The notes beneath the pieces are model-generated. The model was given only the letters and a program-made list of their open reading frames with translations, searched no databases and was not told where the DNA came from. The position numbers and the translations under genes are program-made. Below, one piece after another: positions 1 through 9,368 of a stretch of 64,000 nucleotides of DNA (within the stretch, counting starts at the first letter, position 1; every line of letters begins with the position of its first letter). Source of the DNA: JAVJUS01 sp040220455 (GTDB lineage: Bacteria > Pseudomonadota > Alphaproteobacteria > DSM-16000 > Inquilinaceae); NCBI GenBank assembly GCA_040220455.1, contig JAVJUS010000068.1, forward strand, positions 1 to 64,000, given 5' to 3'.

Positions 1-2160
1 GGCGCGGCCGACGGCCCACTGGCTGCCCGGCTTGGTCTTGATGCGGGCGCGCACGACGACGGAGGAATCGGCCAGCGCGGTGACGCCGTGCATCTCCAGC
101 GGCTCCAGGATGTCGCCGCCGAGCTCGCCCGATTTCAGCCGGTCGTAGGCCTCCTCCATCAGGCGCTTCACCTCGGGCACCTTCTCCCGGTAGGCCACGC
201 CGATCTCCGCGAGATGGTAGGCGAAGCCGCGCATGTAGTTGGAGACGGAGTCGACCGAGCTGAACGGGATCAGATGGTAGACACCCTGAAGATCGCGCAG
301 GGCGACCGAGCGGATGGTCAGCTTCTCCACCACGCCGCTGGTGCCGGCGACGGTGACCACGTCGCCCTCGTTCATGGCGTTCTCGAACTGGATGAACGCG
401 CCGGTGATGATGTCCTGGACCAGCTTCTGCGCGCCGAAACCGATGGCCAGGCCGAGGACGCCGGCACCGGCCAGCAGCGGGCCGATGTTCACGCCCAGCT
501 CGGAGAGCGCGAGCATCAGCGTGACGATGATCAGGGCGATGGTGAAGGCGTTGCGGAACAGGGCGAGCAGCGTGCGCTCCCGCGCCGTGGGCTCGCGCCC
601 GACATTGGGGTTGAGCCGGTACTCGATCCAGGAGCCGACGGCGAGCCACACGCCCATGGCGACGAGCAGGATCACGACGGCCGAGACGATCCGGCCGGCG
701 AGGTCGCGCCCGCCCGGGCTGTCGAACCAGCCGGCGGCGTCGAACAGGTCCCAGGCCTGGGCGATCGCGAAGACCACGGCGATCAGCACGACCGCCCGCG
801 CCACCCGCAGGATCATCGGGACAAGCGCGTTGAGCCGCGTCTCCAGCAGCGGCAAGCGCTCCTTGACGTCGCCAGGAAGCCGCACGCCGCCGGTGATCGC
901 GCGCGAGATCGCCAGCATGACGAGCGTGCCGACGACGATCGCCACCGCCGACCAACCGGTCGAGCCGAGCATGAAGCTCAGCGCCCCGCGCGGCCGGGAG
1001 ACCCAGACGCCGAACAGCGCCACGACGTAGAGGATCGCCAGCAGGTGCCAGATCCGGGCGAGTGCCGCCAGCACCCGGCCCGTCATGTCCGCCGGCACCC
1101 GGGTGCCGCGCCGCTCCAGCGCCGCGCGGACGGTCCTGCGGTTGCGCAGGATCAGGGCGATCGCCATCACCAGGGCGATCAGGGCGATCAGGACGCGCAC
1201 GCTCTGGCCCGTCGCGTAGCCCAGATTGCTGTTGACGATCGGCACCGCCAGCAGGATGCCGTAGCCGAGCAGCCCGACCAGCCGCGAGAGCCAGAAATAC
1301 CAGTACCGCGCGCCGTCGTCGCCCATCGGCATCAGGCGCAGCGCGCCGTAGCGCGGCGCCAGGACGCCGCGCATCGCCACCTTGATCAGCTCGATCAGCA
1401 GGAAGGCGTTGAGGAACAGGCTCTGGCGGATATCCATCCGCCCCGCCTCGCCGACCGACAGGGCGAAGGCGTAGCCGCCGCCCCAGGAGGCGACGATGAC
1501 CAGCGCGTCGATCAGGCTGGAGCCGACGAGCAGCAGGGTGCGCTTGATCCAGCCCGAGCCCTCGGCCCCGCGGGCGAGCGCGCCGAACGCCATGCGCCCC
1601 AGGAACTGGACCGCGAAATAGACCGCGAAGGTGACCGCCGCGACCAGGGCGAGCTGGCGCGCCGCCTCGCCCAGGCGCGACCAGTTCACCGCGCGCTCGC
1701 CCGACACCACCCGGGTCAGGCCGGAGAGGCTGTCGAGCGTCCGAGTGACGATGCCGGAGACCGATTCCGCCACGCCCTGGGTCGTCGCCGCGATGCGCCG
1801 GGCGACGCTCTGCTCGCCCGACGGCGGCGCCGGCGCGGCGGCCTCCGCCCCGGCCCCTGGATCGGCGGCCTGCTCACCCTCCGCCGGCGCCGGGGTCCCG
1901 TCCGCGTCGGCCGTGGCGAGCAGCCGGTCGATCAGCGCCTGGCGTGCCTCCGGATCCTGCAGGATTTTCGCCAGCGCCCGCGCGCTGTCGGCGGCCGGGC
2001 CGCCGGCCGGCGCCGACTCCGACGGGGCCGGAGCAGAGGAGGCCGCGGCCGTATCCCCGCCCGCGCCGCCGGCGTCCTGGGCCGGGACGATGGCGGGGGC
2101 GGCGAGCGCCGCGAACAGCATCGCGGCGCCCGCGACGAGGCGAAAGGACAAGCGGGCCAT
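1..2160 (-). CDS. MscS-superfamily mechanosensitive ion channel (3' end outside window)
   Basis: An inner-membrane mechanosensitive channel of the large YbiO-like type, which releases solutes on hypo-osmotic shock. The frame is open for 720 codons and runs off position 1, so the C-terminus is missing. Residues 1-27 look like a signal peptide ending in PAIVPA. A poorly conserved Ala/Pro-rich periplasmic stretch follows, then about ten hydrophobic segments. The MscS pore helix lies near residues 560-590, with GAGVLGLAIGFGAQ followed by VQDIITGAFIQFENAM, and the beta-domain start (GDVVTVAGTSG) is just after it. The ATG at 2160 is chosen because GGGGGAG lies a few bases upstream. It is divergent from the kinase gene at 2399. 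The family call is firm; channel conductance and gating cannot be read from the sequence. Confidence 0.9.
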   Translation of the reverse strand, partial: MARLSFRLVAGAAMLFAALAAPAIVPAQDAGGAGGDTAAASSAPAPSESAPAGGPAADSARALAKILQDPEARQALIDRLLATADADGTPAPAEGEQAADPGAGAEAAAPAPPSGEQSVARRIAATTQGVAESVSGIVTRTLDSLSGLTRVVSGERAVNWSRLGEAARQLALVAAVTFAVYFAVQFLGRMAFGALARGAEGSGWIKRTLLLVGSSLIDALVIVASWGGGYAFALSVGEAGRMDIRQSLFLNAFLLIELIKVAMRGVLAPRYGALRLMPMGDDGARYWYFWLSRLVGLLGYGILLAVPIVNSNLGYATGQSVRVLIALIALVMAIALILRNRRTVRAALERRGTRVPADMTGRVLAALARIWHLLAILYVVALFGVWVSRPRGALSFMLGSTGWSAVAIVVGTLVMLAISRAITGGVRLPGDVKERLPLLETRLNALVPMILRVARAVVLIAVVFAIAQAWDLFDAAGWFDSPGGRDLAGRIVSAVVILLVAMGVWLAVGSWIEYRLNPNVGREPTARERTLLALFRNAFTIALIIVTLMLALSELGVNIGPLLAGAGVLGLAIGFGAQKLVQDIITGAFIQFENAMNEGDVVTVAGTSGVVEKLTIRSVALRDLQGVYHLIPFSSVDSVSNYMRGFAYHLAEIGVAYREKVPEVKRLMEEAYDRLKSGELGGDILEPLEMHGVTALADSSVVVRARIKTKPGSQWAVGRA

Positions 2161-2398
2161 GCACTCCCCCGGTGCGATGGACGGAGGGGTCCGCGGCGCC
2201 GGTGGGCGGCGGCCGGTCGGGCCCGGAACGGGCGTGCGGTCGGGTCGACGGGCGACACCGGCGCGCGAGCGGATGCGTGAAGGATGCAGGGCTTAGCCTG
2301 CTTCACCGGCAGGGTCAACCGTTAGGGGTGCGTCGCCTTGATCCCGACCGGCGCGCGCCGACATGGGAAGGCGGGATCCGTTGACCATGGGATGACCG

Positions 2399-4054
2399 AT
2401 GACCGTCGTCGAAGACCAGAGCGCGATCGAGGCGCTGCTCGAGCAGCCCGACACCTGGGAGCCGCTGGCCGGGCCGGTCGACCGGGTCGAGCGGATCGAG
2501 ACCCACGCCGCCGTGGTTTTCCTGGCCGGCGACCGGGTCCTCAAGCTCAAGCGCGCGGTCGACTACCCCTACATGGACCTCGCCGACGCGGCCCGGCGCG
2601 GCCGCGCATGCCGGGCGGAAGTCGCGCTCAATCGCCGCACCGCGCCGTCGATCTATCGCGGGATCCGCCCGGTCCTGCGGGACGGCGCCGGAGGGGCGCG
2701 TCTGGGCGACCTGATCGAGGACCCGGACCCCGATCGCCCGCCCGAAGGGCCGGAAGCAGACGCCGCCGTCGACTGGGTGGTCGAGATGCGCCGCTTCGAC
2801 CGCGACGCCATGCTCGACAGCCTGGCCGAGGCGGGCCGGCTCGACGCCGCGACGGTCGAGCGACTGGCCGAGGGCGTCGCCGGGTTCCACGCCCGGGCCG
2901 CGGCGCGCCCGGACTTCCCGGCCGACGCCTTCGCCCGCGTGGTCGAGGAGAACCTGGAGGAGCTGCGTGCCGATCCGGAGCTGTTCGACCCGGACGTCGT
3001 CGCCCGGCTGGAGGCGCGCTCGCGCGCCGAGCTCGACCTCCACGCCCCGCTGATCGCCACGCGGACCCGCGACGGCTTCGTGCGCCACTGTCATGGCGAC
3101 CTGCACCTGCGCAACATCGTGATGCTCGACGGTGTGCCGACGCCGTTCGACGCCATCGAGTTCGACGACGCACTCGCCACGGTCGACGTGCTCTACGACC
3201 TCGCCTTCCTGCTCATGGACCTGGATCACCGCGGCCTGCGCGCGCTCGGCAACCGGGTCTTCAACCGCTACCTGGAGATCACCGGGGACGACGAGGGCCT
3301 GGCGCTGCTGCCGCTGTTCCTGTCCGCCCGGGCGAGCGTCCGGGCCAAGGTCGCCGCCTCCGCCGCGGCCGCGATCGAGGACGAGGACGCGTGCGCCGAG
3401 CAGCGCCGGGCGGCGCGCGACTATCTCTCGCTCGCCGCCGGCTACATGGAGCCCGCGCCGGCGCGGCTGGTCGCCGTCGGCGGGCTGTCGGGGACGGGCA
3501 AGACGACGGCGGCGCGCGGCCTGGCCCCGGACCTGGGCCGGGCGCCAGGGGCGCTGATCCTGCGCTCTGACGTGGCGCGCAAGCGTGCCGCCGGGGTGCT
3601 GGAGACCGAGGCGCTGCCGGCGGGGGCCTATTCCGAGTCGGCGACGGCGGCGGTCTACGGCTCGCTCGTCACCCGGGCGCAGCGTGCGCTGGCCGCCGGC
3701 CACGCCGTGATCGCCGACGCCGTCTATGCCGAGCGGGCCGAGCGCCTGGCGATCGGCGAGGTCGCGGGCCGCATCGGCGTGCGCTTCGACGGGATCTGGC
3801 TCGAGGCGGGACGGGACCGGCTGGTCGCCCGCGTCTCCGCGCGCTCCGGCGACGCCTCCGACGCCGACGCGGCGATCGTCGACCGCCAGCTCGGCTACGA
3901 CCTGGGGCCGCTCGACTGGACGCGGATCGACGCCTCCGGCGGGCTGGAGGACACCGTGTCGGCGATCCGCGGCGCCCTCGCCGGCGCCGGACGCGGAGCG
4001 GCCGCGCGAGCGCCGAGCCGGCCCGCGGCGTCGCCCGTTGATGCAAGTCAATGA
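2399..4054 (+). CDS. Aminoglycoside phosphotransferase-like / P-loop kinase fusion protein
   Basis: A 551-residue two-domain protein. Residues 1-330 resemble the APH/choline-kinase fold: a nucleotide-binding segment (VLKLKRAVDYPYMD), the catalytic-loop motif HCHGDLHLRN near residue 230, and a metal-binding-like IEFDD segment. Residues 355-520 are a P-loop kinase of the zeta-toxin/gluconate-kinase type with Walker A GGLSGTGKT. This architecture (COG2187 fused to COG0645) is widespread in proteobacteria but its substrate is unknown. It should not be called a resistance gene. The uspA-like gene starts 73 nt downstream in the same direction, a pairing seen elsewhere, which suggests a stress-related role (inference). 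Several nearby in-frame ATGs make the start slightly uncertain. Confidence 0.85.
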   Translation: MTVVEDQSAIEALLEQPDTWEPLAGPVDRVERIETHAAVVFLAGDRVLKLKRAVDYPYMDLADAARRGRACRAEVALNRRTAPSIYRGIRPVLRDGAGGARLGDLIEDPDPDRPPEGPEADAAVDWVVEMRRFDRDAMLDSLAEAGRLDAATVERLAEGVAGFHARAAARPDFPADAFARVVEENLEELRADPELFDPDVVARLEARSRAELDLHAPLIATRTRDGFVRHCHGDLHLRNIVMLDGVPTPFDAIEFDDALATVDVLYDLAFLLMDLDHRGLRALGNRVFNRYLEITGDDEGLALLPLFLSARASVRAKVAASAAAAIEDEDACAEQRRAARDYLSLAAGYMEPAPARLVAVGGLSGTGKTTAARGLAPDLGRAPGALILRSDVARKRAAGVLETEALPAGAYSESATAAVYGSLVTRAQRALAAGHAVIADAVYAERAERLAIGEVAGRIGVRFDGIWLEAGRDRLVARVSARSGDASDADAAIVDRQLGYDLGPLDWTRIDASGGLEDTVSAIRGALAGAGRGAAARAPSRPAASPVDASQ

Positions 4055-4127
4055 GCGCGGGGCGGCCGGGTCTACCATCGCCGTCGCAGGGATCGGCCGC
4101 GATCCCGCCCCGTCAGGAGGCTCCGCC

Positions 4128-4994
4128 TTGACCATCCGAACCGTGCTGACGCCCGTTTCCGGCCTGGACCAGGACAACGCGACGCTGGCCACCGCCTTCT
4201 CGGTCGCGCGCCTGTTCGACGCCCATGTCGAGGTGCTGTTCGCCGCCACCCCGGCGGCGGAATCCGTGCCGATGGTCGGCGAGGGCGTGTCGAGCACGGT
4301 GATCGAGCAGCTCATGACCGCCGCCGAGCGCGAGATCGACCGCCGGCGCGAGGCGGCGCATCACGCCTACGCCACCGTCCGTGCCGAGGCGGGGCTGTCC
4401 GAGCACGACACCCCGCCGGGCGACGGCTCGACCTCGGCGGCCTGGCGCGAGCATGCCGGGCGCGAGGACGAGGTGGTGACCCGGGAGGGCCGGCTGGCCG
4501 ACCTGGTGGTCATCGGCCGGGCCGGCGACAGCGAGTCCATCCAGCCGATGCTGACGCTGGAGGCGGCGCTGATGAACGGCGCCTCGCCGCTGCTGCTCGC
4601 CCCGGCCGTGGCGCCCGAGGCGATCGGGCGCAGCGTCGCCATCGCCTGGAACGGCGGAGCGGAATGCGCCCGCGCGGTGCACGGCGCCCTGCCCTTCCTG
4701 CGCAAAGCCGGGGCGGTTCACGTGCTGACCTGCGAGACCGGCCGGACCTCGCCGGAGGCGGCGCAGGGGCTGATCGACTACCTCGCCTGGCACGGCATCG
4801 ACGCCCGTCCCCAGGCGCTGCAGCGCGACGACGACGGTGTCGGCGCGGTGCTGCTGGAGACCGCGGCCGATCTGGGGTGCGATCTGATGGTCATGGGCGG
4901 CTACAGCCACAGCCGTGTGCGCGAGATGATCTTCGGCGGCGTCACCCGCTATGTCGTCGACAATGCCGCGCTGCCGGTTCTCATGGCACACTGA
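4128..4994 (+). CDS. Universal stress protein, UspA-like tandem domain
   Basis: A 288-residue cytoplasmic protein with two Usp-like halves. The second half ends in a UspA nucleotide-binding signature, DLMVMGGYSHSRVREMIFGG, followed by TRYVV. The first half is degenerate at this motif. The start is TTG at 4128, preceded by a strong AGGAGG Shine-Dalgarno at about 4115-4120 and matching the family N-terminus (TIRTVLTPVSG). An ATG start would need a long extension into the kinase gene. It lies just downstream of the APH/P-loop fusion and is probably co-transcribed. The family role is stress survival through ATP-binding signalling; no specific partner is evident. Confidence 0.88.
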   Translation: MTIRTVLTPVSGLDQDNATLATAFSVARLFDAHVEVLFAATPAAESVPMVGEGVSSTVIEQLMTAAEREIDRRREAAHHAYATVRAEAGLSEHDTPPGDGSTSAAWREHAGREDEVVTREGRLADLVVIGRAGDSESIQPMLTLEAALMNGASPLLLAPAVAPEAIGRSVAIAWNGGAECARAVHGALPFLRKAGAVHVLTCETGRTSPEAAQGLIDYLAWHGIDARPQALQRDDDGVGAVLLETAADLGCDLMVMGGYSHSRVREMIFGGVTRYVVDNAALPVLMAH

Positions 4995-5084
4995 GACCGG
5001 CGCGACCGGCGGGCGGGAACCGCCGGGTCGGCCGAAAACGACAACGAACGCCGGAGAACCGGCCGGTTCGAGGGGGAGAACGCC

Positions 5085-5366
5085 ATGCTGACGCTGGAGG
5101 ACTGCATCGCGCTGAGCACGCTGACGGCCGAGGAAATCGACGCCATCGCGGAGCACGAGCACATTCCCGAGATCGTCGCCGCGGAACTCGGCGCCTATCT
5201 CGTCACCACCGCCTCCGGCGAGCGGCGGATCAAGCGGATGATCCGCGACGACATCGAGCATGCCCGCGCCCATGGCGACTTCGCCCACGCGGCAAGGCTC
5301 AAGCTCGTCCTCAAGCACTTCATAGCGATGCACCGGCCGGCCCCGGCCGCCGCCCCGCAGCGCTGA
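5085..5366 (+). CDS. Small conserved-looking protein of unknown function
   Basis: A 93-residue soluble, helix-rich and acidic protein beginning MLTLEDCIALSTLTAEEID. I do not recognise a named family. The ATG is preceded by GAGGGGGAGAACGCC, a good ribosome binding site. An HEHIPEIVAAELG segment and a basic RRIKRMIRDDIEHAR helix are visible. Codon use matches the neighbours. It lies 90 nt after the uspA-like gene and 93 nt before another small unknown gene, all on the plus strand, so it may belong to the same transcription unit. A GC-rich inverted repeat (CCGGCGG/CCGCCGG, 5006-5026) without a T tract precedes it. Confidence 0.7.
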   Translation: MLTLEDCIALSTLTAEEIDAIAEHEHIPEIVAAELGAYLVTTASGERRIKRMIRDDIEHARAHGDFAHAARLKLVLKHFIAMHRPAPAAAPQR

Positions 5367-5459
5367 CAGCCGATCGCCGACACCCGTCACCGCGGCCGAC
5401 GACGTCCCGACAGCGGCGGCCCGCGTGTCCCACGTCCCTTTCTCCGGAGCTGACCGACC

Positions 5460-5822
5460 ATGGCGCTCAAGCGCATCCGCCTCGAACTCGCCCGCACGCC
5501 CGAGAACCCGAACGGCCGGGCCGATTGCGGCTACGAGTTCGTCGCGCCGCTCGACGACACCGGTCATTTCGACGCCGAGGAGTGGCGCGCCGCGCGCGAC
5601 CGCTGCACCGTGCGCCGCTTCTGGATTCACGAGGACGACCAGGCCGGTCATCTGATCCACACCCGCGGCCGGCGCTGGGCGTTCCGCTACGACGGCGAGG
5701 ACGAGGACGAGGACGAGCCGATCTTCGCCTTCGACCGCCACCGCTTCGTCGAGGGCGAGTACGTCTCGATCACCGAGCATGACGGGGTCCAGCGACCCTT
5801 CCGCGTGGTCCGGGTCCGGTGA
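5460..5822 (+). CDS. Hypothetical protein with acidic DEDEDE stretch
   Basis: A 120-residue soluble protein, not assigned to a family. It starts MALKRIRLELARTPENP and contains a run of acidic residues (DGEDEDEDEPIF) near residues 80-90 before a C-terminal part rich in basic and aromatic residues (FDRHRFVEGEYVSI). It reads as a compact beta-rich protein without signal peptide or membrane segment. A weak ribosome binding site (GGAGCTGACC) precedes the ATG. The 177-nt gap to trpB suggests it ends its own unit. I recall similar short proteins in Rhodospirillales but cannot name a function. Confidence 0.65.
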   Translation: MALKRIRLELARTPENPNGRADCGYEFVAPLDDTGHFDAEEWRAARDRCTVRRFWIHEDDQAGHLIHTRGRRWAFRYDGEDEDEDEPIFAFDRHRFVEGEYVSITEHDGVQRPFRVVRVR

Positions 5823-5894
5823 CGACAAGCCCCCGAAAGCGCCCGCAAAACTGTGAAATGCCGCGAAGGCAACCCTGGCATGATCGGCTGCCGG

Positions 5895-5923
5895 TTGTTT
5901 CGATACGCCGTGGCGACTAGTTT
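5895..5923 (+). promoter_or_regulatory. Candidate sigma-70 promoter for trpBA-accD-folC
   Basis: TTGTTT (5895-5900) and TAGTTT (5918-5923) are separated by 17 nt in the locally AT-richer gap before trpB. The fit is imperfect and no leader-peptide attenuator or terminator hairpin is obvious between here and trpB. Confidence 0.35.
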
Positions 5924-5999
5924 ACTCGGCTACCGAAGGCCGGGATCGGTTTTCGGCGCCGCCAGCGTCCCCTTCCCTGCCGCGAGGATCGACTGACCC

Positions 6000-7232
6000 G
6001 TGTCCGTCTCCCACGCGCCCGTACCGGCGCCCAACACGTTCCGCGCCGGCCCCGACGAGGACGGCCATTTCGGCATCTATGGCGGCCGCTTCGTCGCCGA
6101 AACCCTGATGCCGCTCATTCTCGAGGTCGAGCGCGCCTATGACGAGGCCAAGCGCAACCCGGCCTTCGAGGCGGAGTTCCGCTACTACCTGACCCATTAT
6201 GTCGGCCGGCCGAGCCCGCTCTACTTCGCCGAGCGGCTGACCGACCGCCTCGGCGGCGCGAAGGTCTACTTCAAACGCGACGAGCTCAATCACACCGGCG
6301 CGCACAAGATCAACAACTGCATCGGCCAGATCCTGCTGGCCCGGCAGATGGGCAAGACGCGGATCATCGCGGAGACGGGCGCCGGCCAGCACGGCGTCGC
6401 CGTGGCGACGGTCTGCGCGCTGTTCGACCTGCCCTGCACGATCTACATGGGCGAGACCGACATCGCCCGCCAGCGCCCCAACGTCTTCCGGATGAAGCTG
6501 CTGGGCGCCGAGATCAAGCCCGCGACCTCGGGCAGCCGCACGCTCAAGGACGCGATGAACGAGGCGCTGCGCGACTGGGTCACCAATGTCGACGACACCT
6601 TCTACATCATCGGCACGGCGGCCGGCCCGCACCCCTATCCGGCGATGGTGCGCGACTTCCAGTCGGTGATCGGCAACGAGGTGCGCGACCAGATCATGGA
6701 GGCGGAGTGTCGGCTGCCCGACACGCTGGTCGCCTGCATCGGCGGCGGGTCCAACGCGCTCGGTCTGTTCCACCCCTTCCTCGACGACCCGAACGTCGCG
6801 ATGCACGCGGTCGAGGCGGCGGGCGAGGGGCTCGATACGGGCAAGCACGCCGCGAGCCTGACCGGCGGCCTGCCGGGCGTGCTGCACGGCAACCGGACCT
6901 ACCTGCTGCAGAACGACGACGGCCAGATCACCGAGGCGCACTCCATCTCCGCCGGGCTCGACTATCCCGGCATCGGGCCGGAGCACGCCTGGCTGAAGGA
7001 TTCCGGCCGGGTCACCTATGTCTCGGCGACCGACACGGAGGCGCTGGACGCCTTCCAGCTCTGCGCCCGGCTGGAGGGCATCCTGCCGGCGCTGGAGCCG
7101 GCCCACGCGCTGGCCCATGTCCGGCGGATCGCGCCGGACCTGCCGCGCGACCATGTGATCGTGATGAATCTCTGCGGGCGCGGCGACAAGGACATCTTCA
7201 CCGTCGCCGACGCGCTGGGGGCCGAGCTGTGA
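6000..7232 (+). CDS. trpB: Tryptophan synthase beta chain
   Basis: Condenses indole with serine to give tryptophan, using PLP, in the alpha2-beta2 complex with TrpA. The 410-residue length is normal. The PLP-binding lysine is K103 in ELNHTGAHKINN and the catalytic glutamate is E125 in AETGAGQHGVA. The phosphate-binding loop is CIGGGSNALG. The start is GTG at 6000 with GAGG upstream, giving the usual short N-terminal extension before FGIYGGRFVAETL. Its stop overlaps the trpA start, as is common for coupled synthesis of the two subunits. trpF, often upstream in alphaproteobacteria, is not found in the preceding kilobases. Confidence 0.98.
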   Translation: MSVSHAPVPAPNTFRAGPDEDGHFGIYGGRFVAETLMPLILEVERAYDEAKRNPAFEAEFRYYLTHYVGRPSPLYFAERLTDRLGGAKVYFKRDELNHTGAHKINNCIGQILLARQMGKTRIIAETGAGQHGVAVATVCALFDLPCTIYMGETDIARQRPNVFRMKLLGAEIKPATSGSRTLKDAMNEALRDWVTNVDDTFYIIGTAAGPHPYPAMVRDFQSVIGNEVRDQIMEAECRLPDTLVACIGGGSNALGLFHPFLDDPNVAMHAVEAAGEGLDTGKHAASLTGGLPGVLHGNRTYLLQNDDGQITEAHSISAGLDYPGIGPEHAWLKDSGRVTYVSATDTEALDAFQLCARLEGILPALEPAHALAHVRRIAPDLPRDHVIVMNLCGRGDKDIFTVADALGAEL

Positions 7233-8110
7233 GCGCGTCGGCCGCGACCGCCGCCCCGGACGGCCAGGCCGGCGGCACCGCCCGCATCGACCGCCGCTTC
7301 GCCGAGATGAAGGACGTGGGCCGCGGCGGCCTCGTGACCTTCACGACCTGGGGCGACCCGGATCCGGAGACGGCGTTCGACCTGCTCTGTCGCCTGCCCG
7401 GTGCCGGCGCCGACGTGATCGAGCTGGGCATGCCGTTCACCGATCCGATGGCCGACGGCCCGGCGATCCAGGAGGCCTCCCAGCGCGCGCTGGCCGCCGG
7501 CGCGACGCTCGCCGGCACGATCGACGGCGTGCGCCGGTTCCGGGAGCGCGACGCCGACACGCCGATCATCCTGATGGGCTACTACAACCCCATCTACCGC
7601 TACGGCGTGGACCGGTTCCTGGTCGACGCGCTGGCCGCCGGGGTCGACGGGCTGATCGTCGTCGACCTGCCGCCGGAGGAGGACAAGGAGCTGTGCCTGC
7701 CGGCGCTGGCGGCCGGGATGGCGTTCATCCGGCTGGCGACGCCGACGACCGACGACAAGCGCCTGCCGAAGGTGCTGAGCAACACGGCCGGCTTCGTCTA
7801 CTACGTCTCGATCACCGGCATCACGGGCACCGCGTCGGCCAAGGACACGGCCGTCGACGCGGCGGTCGCCCGCCTCAAGCGGCACACCGACCTGCCGATC
7901 GCGGTCGGCTTCGGCATCAAGACGGCCGAGCAGGCGGCGACCATCGCGCGCAACGCCGATGCGGCCGTCGTCGGCAGCGCGATCGTCGAGCGGATCAAGG
8001 CCGGCCTCGACGGCGACGGCCGCGCCACGCCGGGGCTGGTCGACAGCGTCGCCGGCTTCGTCGAGACCCTCTCCACCGCCGTGCGGGGAGCGCGCGCCAC
8101 GACCGCATGA
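7229..8110 (+). CDS. trpA: Tryptophan synthase alpha chain
   Basis: Cleaves indole-3-glycerol phosphate to indole and glyceraldehyde-3-phosphate. It is a 293-residue TIM barrel. The catalytic pair E49/D60 of the Salmonella enzyme corresponds to E65 and D76 in DVIELGMPFTDPMADGP, with identical spacing. The phosphate-binding region VGFGIKT and the loop VSITGITG are present. The start is a GTG at 7229 that overlaps the trpB stop (GTGA); the family core starts at residue 20 (RIDRRFAEMK), so a short N-terminal tail is present. accD follows 100 nt downstream in the same direction. Confidence 0.97.
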   Translation: MSASAATAAPDGQAGGTARIDRRFAEMKDVGRGGLVTFTTWGDPDPETAFDLLCRLPGAGADVIELGMPFTDPMADGPAIQEASQRALAAGATLAGTIDGVRRFRERDADTPIILMGYYNPIYRYGVDRFLVDALAAGVDGLIVVDLPPEEDKELCLPALAAGMAFIRLATPTTDDKRLPKVLSNTAGFVYYVSITGITGTASAKDTAVDAAVARLKRHTDLPIAVGFGIKTAEQAATIARNADAAVVGSAIVERIKAGLDGDGRATPGLVDSVAGFVETLSTAVRGARATTA

Positions 8111-8210
8111 CGGAGCGTGTACGCGGCCGTATGCGCCGGTTGTCGCGCGCTTGCCCCGGGTGCGACGCGCGCCTTGACGCGGGCGCCGCGACCCGCCAAA
8201 GGTTGCCGCC

Positions 8211-9368
8211 ATGAACTGGCTGACCAACTTCGTCCGCCCGAAGATCCGGGCCCTCGTCGCCAAGCAGGACGTGCCAGAGAACCTCTGGGACAAGTGCCCC
8301 AACTGCGAGGCGATGATCTTCCACCGCGATCTCCAGGCCCATGCCAAGGTCTGCCAGCACTGCGGGCACCACATGCGCCTGGACGCGACCGAACGGCTCG
8401 ACATGCTGTTCGACAACGCGACCTACCAGACGATCGAGCTGCCCAAGGTCCCGGTCGATCCGCTGAAGTTCCGCGATACCAAGCGGTACGGCGACCGGCT
8501 GCGCGACGCCCAGGCCAAGACCGGGCGCAGCGACGCGGTCGTCGTCGCCCATGGCCGCATGGGCGGGCGCGCGGCCGTGGTCGCGGCCTTCGACTTCTCC
8601 TTCATGGGCGGCTCGATGGGCCTCGCGGTCGGCGAGGCGGTCGTCGCCGCGGCCCGGCTGGCGCTGCTGCAGCAGGCGCCGCTGATCGTGATCCCGGCCT
8701 CCGGCGGCGCGCGGATGCAGGAAGGCATCCTTTCACTGATGCAGATGCCGCGCACCGTGATCGCCATCGACCAGGTCAAGGAGGCGGGGCTGCCCTACAT
8801 CGTCGTCCTCGCCGACCCGACGACCGGCGGCGTGACGGCCTCCTTCGCCATGCTGGGCGACATCCAGATCGCCGAGCGCGGCGCCATGATCGGCTTCGCC
8901 GGCGCCCGCGTGATCGAGGAGACGATCCGCCAGAGCCTGCCCGAGGGCTTCCAGCGCGCGGAATATCTGCTCGACCACGGCATGCTCGACATCGTCGTCC
9001 ATCGCGCCGACCTGCGCCCGACCCTGGTCCGTGTGCTCTCGCTGCTCATGCCCGACGCCGAGGTTCACGAGGTACCGGCGCCCGTGCCGACCGAAAGCGC
9101 CACGGTCGGCGAGGCGGCGGTTCCCGCGGGCGAAGGCGCGACCGCCCCGGCCCCGGTCGCCGTCGCGGAAGGCGCCCGGACGACCGCGACCGACGGCGCC
9201 CCGGCGCCGGACAAGGCGGCCGACAAGGCGGCCGATCGGGCCAAGGCGCCGAAGGCATCCGCCGCCCCGGCTCCGGCCCCTAAGGACGGCGCCGGCGCGA
9301 AGGCCGACGGGGGCGAGGCCGAAAAGACCAAGGGCAAAGGTGACCGGGGCAACCGTACCGCGACCTAG
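8211..9368 (+). CDS. accD: Acetyl-CoA carboxylase carboxyltransferase beta subunit
   Basis: Transfers carboxyl from biotin to acetyl-CoA to make malonyl-CoA, as part of the AccA2D2 carboxyltransferase. The N-terminal four-cysteine zinc site is C29, C32, C48 and C51 (CPNC...CQHC). The crotonase-like core contains FDFSFMGGSMG and PASGGARMQEG. The core ends near residue 290. A low-complexity Ala/Pro/Lys-rich tail of about 95 residues follows, making the protein longer (385 aa) than E. coli AccD (about 304). The ATG at 8211 is the only start before the zinc finger. The folC start lies inside the accD 3' end. Confidence 0.97.
   Translation: MNWLTNFVRPKIRALVAKQDVPENLWDKCPNCEAMIFHRDLQAHAKVCQHCGHHMRLDATERLDMLFDNATYQTIELPKVPVDPLKFRDTKRYGDRLRDAQAKTGRSDAVVVAHGRMGGRAAVVAAFDFSFMGGSMGLAVGEAVVAAARLALLQQAPLIVIPASGGARMQEGILSLMQMPRTVIAIDQVKEAGLPYIVVLADPTTGGVTASFAMLGDIQIAERGAMIGFAGARVIEETIRQSLPEGFQRAEYLLDHGMLDIVVHRADLRPTLVRVLSLLMPDAEVHEVPAPVPTESATVGEAAVPAGEGATAPAPVAVAEGARTTATDGAPAPDKAADKAADRAKAPKASAAPAPAPKDGAGAKADGGEAEKTKGKGDRGNRTAT

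Noticed and set aside
88..2280. 730-codon plus-strand frame opposite the MscS gene
   Set aside because: It is the antisense shadow of the channel gene. Its product is Arg/Asp/His/Gln-rich with no domain, which is typical of an opposite frame in GC-rich DNA.
2399..4054. Aminoglycoside resistance gene
   Set aside because: The APH-like domain belongs to the fused COG2187 type, which has no known resistance role, and it is chromosomal beside uspA.
5006..5026. Rho-independent terminator after the uspA-like gene
   Set aside because: The CCGGCGG/CCGCCGG stem is good but there is no T tract after it, so termination cannot be claimed.
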